Assembly: GCA_900543395.1 (NCBI GenBank)
Contig: UQQT01000010.1
Span: 1-62,856, forward strand
Direction: 5' to 3'
DNA from: an uncultured Oscillospiraceae bacterium
GTDB taxonomy: Bacteria; Bacillota; Clostridia; Oscillospirales; Acutalibacteraceae
Length of the DNA: 62,856 nt
Of this stretch, positions 34,312-40,491 are shown in pieces. Both the position numbers and the translations under genes were made by a program. Every line of letters begins with the position of its first letter. The stretch's first letter is position 1. A model generated the notes under the pieces. That model was not told where the DNA came from, did not search any database, and worked only from the letters and a program-made list of their open reading frames with translations.

Positions 34312-34524
34312 ATGATGCCTTTAGCATTGGCGGATGTCGGCGAGGAGAACACGATAAAAAAAATCGGCGGCAGTCCCGAGGTAAAAAAACATCTCGAAAA
34401 TCTCGGCTTTGTAGTCGGGGGAAGCGTTACGATAGTAAGCTCGCTCAACGGTAACGTTATTGTTAACGTAAAGGACGCGAGAGTTGCTGTCAGCGAGGAA
34501 ATGGCTCGAAGAATCATGGTTTGA
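34312..34524 (+). CDS. feoA: ferrous iron transport protein A (first copy)
   Basis: A 70-residue SH3-like FeoA with MPLALADVGEENTIKKIGG, VKKHLENLGFVVGGSVTIV and the final strand NVKDARVAVSEEMARRIMV. FeoA regulates or assists FeoB. GAGGAGA precedes the paired ATGs at 34312/34315. A second FeoA follows 27 bases later. Confidence 0.93.
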   Translation: MMPLALADVGEENTIKKIGGSPEVKKHLENLGFVVGGSVTIVSSLNGNVIVNVKDARVAVSEEMARRIMV

Positions 34525-34551
34525 TTCTTAATTTATAAGGAGGAATATGCA

Positions 34552-34773
34552 ATGAAAACACTTAAAGAAGCAAAAATCGGCGAGACTTGCAAAGTCGTAA
34601 AGCTTCACGGCGAGGGCGCGGTTAAACGCCGTATCATGGATATGGGCATAACCAGGGGCGTTGAAGTTTTTGTCCGTAAAGTGGCACCGCTCGGAGATCC
34701 GATGGAGGTTACAGTAAGAGGTTATGAGCTTTCGCTGAGAAAAGCAGATACCGAAATGATTGAGGTTGAATAA
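34552..34773 (+). CDS. feoA: ferrous iron transport protein A (second copy)
   Basis: A 73-residue FeoA with KTLKEAKIGETCKVVKLHGE, VKRRIMDMGITRGVEVFVRK, PLGDPMEVTVRGYELSLRKA, the classic form. Ribosome site AAGGAGGA. It is more canonical than the first copy. A terminator-like hairpin and a fourth GTTAG palindrome separate it from feoB. Confidence 0.95.
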   Translation: MKTLKEAKIGETCKVVKLHGEGAVKRRIMDMGITRGVEVFVRKVAPLGDPMEVTVRGYELSLRKADTEMIEVE

Positions 34774-34787
34774 TCAAACATTCGATA

Positions 34788-34808
34788 GGGGTTTAATCCC
34801 CGTTTTTT
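34788..34808 (+). terminator. short terminator or attenuator between feoA and feoB
   Basis: GGGG...CCCC hairpin (34788-34791 and 34798-34801) followed by GTTTTTT. The short stem suggests partial termination, giving more FeoA than FeoB transcript. Confidence 0.55.
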
Positions 34809-34819
34809 CAGGGTATTAA

Positions 34820-34835
34820 GTTAGCAATAGCTAAT
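34820..34835. promoter_or_regulatory. GTTAG-N6-CTAAT palindrome 4 before feoB
   Basis: GTTAG, CAATAG, CTAAT, 28 bases before the feoB ATG. No clear -35/-10 pair of its own is seen close by. Confidence 0.65.
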
Positions 34836-34863
34836 TCAGAGAAAAAGAAAAGAGGAAAACAGA

Positions 34864-37413
34864 ATGGACAATATCCGAATAGCACTTGCCGGTAACCCGA
34901 ACTGCGGTAAAACGACTTTGTTTAACGCACTGACCGGTTCAAACCAGTTCGTCGGAAACTGGCCCGGCGTTACCGTTGAGAAAAAAGAGGGTAAGCTTAA
35001 AAAGCATGACGGCGTAATAATCACCGACCTTCCAGGTATTTATTCGCTTTCACCGTATACGCTTGAAGAGGTTGTAGCGAGAAGCTATCTTATTGACGAG
35101 CGTCCCGACGCGATACTTAACATTATCGACGGTACGAATCTTGAGAGAAACCTTTATCTTACAACTCAGCTTGTAGAACTCGGTATACCCGTTGTCATCG
35201 CCATCAACATGATGGACGTTGTTAAAAAAAGCGGCGATAAAATCAACACCGAGGAGCTTTCAAGACAGTTAGGATGCAAAATCGTTGAGATTTCCGCTCT
35301 TAAAGGTACAGGCATTATGGAAGCCGCAGATGCCGCTATCGAGGCAGCCAAGGGAACGAAAACGATTCCCCAGCACAGCTTTTCCGGCTGTGTGGAGCAC
35401 GCTGTTGCGCATATCGAGGAAGCCGCTGTACATAATATGCCCGAGGAGCAGCAGAGATGGTATGCTATCAAGATATTTGAGAGAGACGACAAGATTCTTG
35501 ATAAGCTCAATATCGACAAGGCGGTTCTTGACCATATTGAAAAGGATATCAAGTCCGCAGAGGAAGAGATGGACGACGATGCAGAGTCCATTATCACCAA
35601 TGAGAGATATATTTATATCGCTTCTATAATCAAAGCTGTATATAAAAAGAAATCAAAAGAAAAGCTTACGACTTCCGATAAGATAGACAAAGTCGTTACA
35701 AACCGCTGGCTCGGACTTCCGATATTCGCAGTTGTAATGTTCCTTGTTTACTATATCGCAATGGTAACGGTCGGAAGCGCGGCAACTGACTGGGCAAATG
35801 ACGGAGTATTCGGTGACGGCTGGCATCTTTTAGGTATCGGAACAAAGGCTTATACCGCTGAGGCTGACAATTATACCGCCGCAACACAGGCGATTCAGGC
35901 GTTCCTGCCCGACATGGACTTTGAGGCTGAGGATTTTGACAAGGCAAGTGCACTTTCCGAAATGGAAGCGTTCAAAACCGACGCTCAGACCGCAGAGGTT
36001 GACGTTGAGGATGAGGAAACCCTCGCAATTAACACTATGACGGCTTACTATTCGGCAGTTCCCGAGAATCTTACGAAGGAGCAGAAAGAGGGAACGGTCG
36101 CGATGTCCTATCTTGACGCCGTTAAGTATTTTAAAGAGCGTTATTCGGCTGACGCTGAAAACGCGTTTACCGAGCCAGATCCCGCAGATTACGGTGTATG
36201 GGTTCCCGGCGTTCCCGTGCTTGTAGGCGACGGACTGGACAAAGCGGGCGCACCCGACTGGCTTTCGGGACTTATCAACGACGGTATCGTAGCAGGCGTA
36301 GGCGCGGTTCTCGGATTCGTTCCTCAGATGCTCGTTCTGTTCTTCCTTCTCGCATTCCTTGAGGCTTGCGGTTATATGTCGCGAATCGCATTCGTTCTTG
36401 ACCGTGTATTCCGTAAATTCGGTCTTTCCGGTAAATCGTTCATCCCCATGCTTATCGGCGTAGGCTGCGGTGTTCCCGGTATCATGGCGTCAAGAACAAT
36501 TGAAAACGAGCGTGACCGCCGTATGACGATCATGACTACGACATTCATTCCCTGCGGCGCAAAGGTTCCCTTTATCGCAATGATTGCGGGCGCAATCTTC
36601 GGCGGATCCGCATGGGTTTCGACCGGAGCATACTTCATCGGTATGGCGGCAATCATTGTTTCGGGTATTATGCTTAAAAAGACAAAGATGTTTGCAGGCG
36701 ATCCCGCTCCGTTCGTTATGGAGCTTCCCGCATACCATCTTCCTACGCTTAAGAACGTTCTTCGTTCCATGTGGGAGCGCGGCTGGTCCTTCATTAAGAA
36801 AGCCGGTACAATCATTCTTCTTTCAACAATCATTGTTTGGTTCACCACTTACTTCGGCGTAGCAGACGGAAGCTTCCGCATGCTTGACGAATCCGAAATC
36901 GATTCTTCAATCCTTGCTTTTATCGGTTCCGCTGTCGCCTGGATATTTAAACCCCTCGGCTGGGGCAACTGGCAGGCAGCCGTTGCTTCGATTACCGGTC
37001 TTGTTGCAAAAGAGAACATCGTCGGTACTCTCGGTATACTTTACAACGGTGCAGAGGGAACGACCGTATATCAGAACATCGCTCATGCGTTTACTCCCAT
37101 CGCAGGCTTCTCGTTCCTCGTATTTAACCTTCTCTGCGCTCCCTGCTTCGCGGCAATCGGAGCAATGAAGCGTGAGATGAACAACGCAAAGTGGACATGG
37201 TTTGCAGTCGGATATCAGTGCGGATTCGCATACTGCATAGCTCTTATGGTCAACAGCTTCGGAAAGCTCTTTTCCGGCGCAATCAGCGGAGCAGGCGATA
37301 TCATTACTCTCATATTTGCATTTGCAATCCTTGCGGGTATGATTTATATGCTCGTCCGTCCATACAAAGAGGCTACGAAGCTTACAACTAAAGTTAAGAT
37401 TTCAAAAAAATAA
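34864..37413 (+). CDS. feoB: ferrous iron transporter FeoB
   Basis: An 849-residue GTPase-coupled Fe2+ permease. The G domain has GNPNCGKTTLFNALTG (G1), NWPGVTVEKKEG (G2), DLPGIYSLSPYT (G3) and INMMDVVKKSG (G4) within residues 1-165. The membrane part has the two Gate motifs, with FIPMLIGVGCGVPGIMASRT and FIPCGAKVPFIAMIAG carrying Cys, and LVAKENIVGTLG. It is longer than usual (about 650-780) because of an acidic, Ala/Glu/Asp-rich stretch of about 110 residues after the first membrane helix (about 315-430). It imports Fe2+ under low oxygen. Confidence 0.97.
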   Translation: MDNIRIALAGNPNCGKTTLFNALTGSNQFVGNWPGVTVEKKEGKLKKHDGVIITDLPGIYSLSPYTLEEVVARSYLIDERPDAILNIIDGTNLERNLYLTTQLVELGIPVVIAINMMDVVKKSGDKINTEELSRQLGCKIVEISALKGTGIMEAADAAIEAAKGTKTIPQHSFSGCVEHAVAHIEEAAVHNMPEEQQRWYAIKIFERDDKILDKLNIDKAVLDHIEKDIKSAEEEMDDDAESIITNERYIYIASIIKAVYKKKSKEKLTTSDKIDKVVTNRWLGLPIFAVVMFLVYYIAMVTVGSAATDWANDGVFGDGWHLLGIGTKAYTAEADNYTAATQAIQAFLPDMDFEAEDFDKASALSEMEAFKTDAQTAEVDVEDEETLAINTMTAYYSAVPENLTKEQKEGTVAMSYLDAVKYFKERYSADAENAFTEPDPADYGVWVPGVPVLVGDGLDKAGAPDWLSGLINDGIVAGVGAVLGFVPQMLVLFFLLAFLEACGYMSRIAFVLDRVFRKFGLSGKSFIPMLIGVGCGVPGIMASRTIENERDRRMTIMTTTFIPCGAKVPFIAMIAGAIFGGSAWVSTGAYFIGMAAIIVSGIMLKKTKMFAGDPAPFVMELPAYHLPTLKNVLRSMWERGWSFIKKAGTIILLSTIIVWFTTYFGVADGSFRMLDESEIDSSILAFIGSAVAWIFKPLGWGNWQAAVASITGLVAKENIVGTLGILYNGAEGTTVYQNIAHAFTPIAGFSFLVFNLLCAPCFAAIGAMKREMNNAKWTWFAVGYQCGFAYCIALMVNSFGKLFSGAISGAGDIITLIFAFAILAGMIYMLVRPYKEATKLTTKVKISKK

Positions 37414-37448
37414 TTTAAAGCAATCAAACGGAAAGGAGTCGGTCAGAT

Positions 37449-37634
37449 ATGTTTGCATGGATAGCTGAAAATATAGGTACGATAATTATTTGCCTCGTGC
37501 TTATCTTAATCGTCGCGCTTATAATAGTTAAGCTGATAAAGGATAAGAAAAAAGGAAAAACAACCTGCGGTAATAACTGTGCGCACTGCGCAATGGCAGG
37601 CTCCTGCCATCAGCACACAGAAGAAAAGAAGTAA
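37449..37634 (+). CDS. FeoB-associated Cys-rich membrane protein
   Basis: A 61-residue protein: one N-terminal membrane helix (about residues 5-30), a Lys-rich linker, and a Cys/His cluster TTCGNNCAHCAMAGSCHQH. This matches the small FeoB-associated proteins found after feoB in Firmicutes, which probably assist iron passage or FeoB assembly. Ribosome site AAAGGAGTC before the ATG. Confidence 0.93.
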   Translation: MFAWIAENIGTIIICLVLILIVALIIVKLIKDKKKGKTTCGNNCAHCAMAGSCHQHTEEKK

Positions 37635-37644
37635 TCAATTATAT

Positions 37645-37670
37645 GTAAGGGGCGGTAAAACGCTCCTTAC
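37645..37670 (+). other. hairpin downstream of the Cys-rich gene
   Basis: GTAAGGGGCG, GTAAAA, CGCTCCTTAC: 10-bp stem with one mismatch, no T run after it. It is likely an RNA stability or processing element rather than a terminator. Confidence 0.5.
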
Positions 37671-37691
37671 GTGTAATCCCCGGAGGTTAAT

Positions 37692-38081
37692 ATGACTGAT
37701 TATCAAAGATCTCTGACGGCGTCTAACATTCTGTATCTGTTGACAATGCGTGAAATTGATAAAAGCGGAGAGGGAATGAGATGCACCCGCATAGCGAATA
37801 TGCTTAATCTTTCAAAACCGAGCGTTCACAGTATGATGAATGTTTTTACCGAAATGGGACTGATAAGCAGGGGAGCCGCCGGAGTTGCCTTCTTTACTGA
37901 GCACGGGCGGGAAACCGCTGCGCGTATTGAGCGTTACTATAATGTTGTTTCAAGAATTTTATGCAGAGATTTCCCGGGAATATCGGATATAAAAGGCGCA
38001 TCGTGCGCTTTGATTTCCGGCATGGAAAACGAGAGCCTCGATAGTCTTTGCAAAAGAGAATCTAAGAATATGATTAATTGA
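37692..38081 (+). CDS. second DtxR-like winged-helix regulator
   Basis: A 129-residue protein with LTASNILYLLTMREID, CTRIANMLNLSKPSVHSMMN as the recognition helix (about 38-57), and a C-terminal helical part with ISGMENESLDSLCK. It resembles DtxR/MntR repressors but the metal ligands are partly replaced, so its signal may differ. Ribosome site CCGGAGG. Its stop is about 23 bases before the heavy-metal-binding gene. Together with the repressor at 33.6 kb the feo locus has two related regulators. Confidence 0.78.
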   Translation: MTDYQRSLTASNILYLLTMREIDKSGEGMRCTRIANMLNLSKPSVHSMMNVFTEMGLISRGAAGVAFFTEHGRETAARIERYYNVVSRILCRDFPGISDIKGASCALISGMENESLDSLCKRESKNMIN

Positions 38082-38104
38082 ATTTGAGTCGGAGGCGGAC
38101 GATT

Positions 38105-38359
38105 ATGGTTCAGACTGTAATAAAAATAAAAGGTATGGCTTGTTCCATGTGCGAAAATCACATACAGGACGTTGTAAGAAATAACTTTAAGGTTAAAAAA
38201 GTATCGGCTTCTCACTCAAAGGGAGAGTGCGTAGTGGTTTCGGATGATGAGCCTGACACAGAAAAGCTTAAAAAAGTGATAACCGATATGGGTTATGATT
38301 TTATTTCCGCTTCGTCATCCGAATATGTAAAGCACGGACTTTTCTCCCGTAAAAAATAA
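38105..38359 (+). CDS. HMA-domain metal-binding protein
   Basis: An 84-residue heavy-metal-associated domain: IKIKGMACSMCENHIQDVVR with MxCxxC, and ITDMGYDFIS near the end, a ferredoxin-like fold of CopZ type. The family carries Cu+ and similar ions to ATPases. No copper ATPase is in the window. Start choice: ATG 38105 follows GGAGGCGGA; the frame begins at 38078 in the previous gene. It has a C-terminal basic tail. A terminator follows. Confidence 0.88.
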   Translation: MVQTVIKIKGMACSMCENHIQDVVRNNFKVKKVSASHSKGECVVVSDDEPDTEKLKKVITDMGYDFISASSSEYVKHGLFSRKK

Positions 38360-38390
38360 ACATTTCTTTATTGTGCATATTCCGTAAAAG

Positions 38391-38427
38391 TTCTTCGGCA
38401 GTTCTTAAAATTGCCGGGGAATTTTTT
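38391..38427 (+). terminator. terminator of the feo/metal operon
   Basis: TTCTTCGGCA/TGCCGGGGAA stem with G-U pairs (38391-38400 and 38412-38421), then TTTTTT. Confidence 0.85.
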
Positions 38428-38441
38428 ACTGCCTCTTTTTA

Positions 38442-38457
38442 ATAACAATATTGTTAT
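38442..38457. promoter_or_regulatory. perfect 16-bp palindrome upstream of the uvrB -35
   Basis: ATAACAATATTGTTAT is fully self-complementary. It ends six bases before the -35 hexamer, a place where a second regulator could bind. Confidence 0.5.
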
Positions 38458-38463
38458 CGAGCC

Positions 38464-38492
38464 TTGACAACGGCGGATAAACATTATAAAAT
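38464..38492 (+). promoter_or_regulatory. uvrBA promoter
   Basis: TTGACA, 17-base spacer, TAAAAT. It precedes uvrB by 36 bases. Confidence 0.75.
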
Positions 38493-38493
38493 T

Positions 38494-38517
38494 GTAACAG
38501 AATATTTGTTCTGTTAC
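38494..38517. promoter_or_regulatory. LexA-like SOS box at uvrB
   Basis: GTAACAGAA, TATTTG, TTCTGTTAC: perfect 9-bp arms. The core GAATATTTGTTC differs from the Gram-positive LexA box GAACNNNNGTTC at one base. It covers the transcript start. Confidence 0.65.
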
Positions 38518-38528
38518 GGAGACATTAA

Positions 38529-40490
38529 ATGGATAAATTTATTTTACATTCAAAATATAAGCCTACGGGCGACCAACCCCAGGCGATAAAAACGCTTGTC
38601 GACGGACTTAATAAGGGATATAACGAACAGACTCTGCTCGGCGTTACCGGTTCGGGTAAGACGTTTACAATGGCGAATGTCATAGCCGAGGTTAATCGCC
38701 CGACTCTTATTCTCGCTCATAATAAAACGCTCGCAGCACAGCTGTGCAGTGAGTTCAGGGAGTTTTTCCCCGAAAACGAGGTTGAGTATTTTGTTTCGTA
38801 TTACGACTATTATCAGCCCGAGGCATACATTGCGCAGACCGATACTTATATTGAAAAGGATTCAGCCGTAAACGACGAGATTGACAGACTGCGCCATTCC
38901 GCTACATCCGCGCTGTCCGAACGCAGGGACGTTATAATCGTTGCGAGCGTTTCGTGTATTTATTCGCTCGGCGACCCGATAGATTACAGAAACATGGTTA
39001 TCTCATTACGTCAGGGGATGGAGAAAAGCCGTGAGGAGCTTATACAGAAGCTTGTTGAAATTCAGTACGAGAGAAACGATATAAATTTTATCAGAAATAA
39101 ATTCAGAGTCAGGGGAGACGTTGTCGAGATTTTTCCTGTTTATACGTTCGAATATGCAATAAGAGTCGAATTCTTCGGCGATGAAATAGACAGAATATCG
39201 GAGTTTAACCCGGTTACGGGCGAGACTAAGAACGTTGTTTCGCACGCAGCGATTTATCCCGCGTCGCATTACGTTATCGCGCCCGAAAAGCTCGAAAAGG
39301 CGATAGCTCAGATTAATGAGGAAATGCTTACCCAAGTCGAGAAATTTCAAAAGGAGGGCAAGCTGATAGAGGCTCAAAGAATAAGACAGCGTACCGAATA
39401 CGATATTGAAATGTTAAGAGAGACGGGATTCTGTAAGGGTATAGAAAACTACTCCGCTGTTATGTCCGGCAGAAAACCGGGCGAACCTCCGTTTACTCTG
39501 ATAGATTACTTCCCGGATGATTTCGTTTTGTTCGTCGATGAGTCGCATGTTACGCTCCCGCAGGTCAGGGGTATGTACGGGGGCGACAAATCGAGAAAGG
39601 ACAGTCTTGTTAACTTCGGATTCAGACTGCCGTCGGCATATGATAACAGACCGCTTACATTTGACGAATTCTATTCGAAGGTCGGGCAGAAAATATTTGT
39701 CAGCGCGACGCCCGGAGAATTCGAACGAAGCAAGAGTGAATGTGTTGCCGAACAGCTTATTCGTCCCACGGGGCTGCTTGACCCCGAAATCGAGGTTCGA
39801 CCCGTCGACGGTCAGATTGACGATATTATATCGGAAATAAATATAAGAAAAGAGCGCGGGGAACGCGTACTTATTACGACTCTTACTAAGAAAATGGCAG
39901 AGAGTCTTACGGATTATCTCGACAGCTTCGGCATAAAAGTTCGTTACATGCATTATGATATAGATACGATTGAGAGAATGGAGCTTATCAGGGATTTGAG
40001 ACTCGGCGAGTATCAGGTGCTTGTCGGTATTAACCTTCTGCGTGAGGGGCTTGATATCCCCGAGGTTTCGCTTGTTGTAATTCTCGATGCGGATAAAGAG
40101 GGATTTCTGCGTTCGGAAACATCTCTCATTCAGACGATAGGACGTTCGGCGAGAAATGCGGACGGTAAGGTTATTATGTACGCAGATTCGGTCACGCCGT
40201 CCATGGAAGCGGCTTTGAGAGAAACAAACCGCAGACGCGAAAAGCAGATGAAGTATAACGCCGAACACGGTATAACTCCGCAGACAATCGTGAAGCCCGT
40301 ACATGAAATTCTCGAAATAAGCTCAAAGAACGACGTTGACAAAAAATCTCATAAACGTTTATCGCCGAGAGAACGTGCAGAGCTTATCGATTCGCTTACG
40401 AAAGAGATGAAGGCGGCGGCAAAGTTGCTCGAATTCGAACATGCGGCGTTTTTAAGAGATAAAATAGAAAAACTTAAGCAGGGAAAATAA
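38529..40490 (+). CDS. uvrB: excinuclease ABC subunit B
   Basis: A 653-residue UvrB. Walker A is GVTGSGKTFTMANVI (about residue 39), the beta-hairpin is EYFVSYYDYYQPEAYIAQTD, Walker B is FVDESHVTLPQVRGMYGGD, helicase motifs V and VI are VLVGINLLREGLDIPEV and QTIGRSARNADGKVI, and the C-terminal UVR motif LLEFEHAAFLRDKI binds UvrC. It verifies DNA lesions in nucleotide excision repair. It precedes uvrA by one base, so the two are coupled. Confidence 0.98.
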   Translation: MDKFILHSKYKPTGDQPQAIKTLVDGLNKGYNEQTLLGVTGSGKTFTMANVIAEVNRPTLILAHNKTLAAQLCSEFREFFPENEVEYFVSYYDYYQPEAYIAQTDTYIEKDSAVNDEIDRLRHSATSALSERRDVIIVASVSCIYSLGDPIDYRNMVISLRQGMEKSREELIQKLVEIQYERNDINFIRNKFRVRGDVVEIFPVYTFEYAIRVEFFGDEIDRISEFNPVTGETKNVVSHAAIYPASHYVIAPEKLEKAIAQINEEMLTQVEKFQKEGKLIEAQRIRQRTEYDIEMLRETGFCKGIENYSAVMSGRKPGEPPFTLIDYFPDDFVLFVDESHVTLPQVRGMYGGDKSRKDSLVNFGFRLPSAYDNRPLTFDEFYSKVGQKIFVSATPGEFERSKSECVAEQLIRPTGLLDPEIEVRPVDGQIDDIISEINIRKERGERVLITTLTKKMAESLTDYLDSFGIKVRYMHYDIDTIERMELIRDLRLGEYQVLVGINLLREGLDIPEVSLVVILDADKEGFLRSETSLIQTIGRSARNADGKVIMYADSVTPSMEAALRETNRRREKQMKYNAEHGITPQTIVKPVHEILEISSKNDVDKKSHKRLSPRERAELIDSLTKEMKAAAKLLEFEHAAFLRDKIEKLKQGK

Positions 40491-40491
40491 A

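Noticed and set aside
39414..40304. Minus-strand 296-residue frame inside uvrB
   Set aside because: Long only because of codon bias on the sense strand; the sense frame is a full UvrB.
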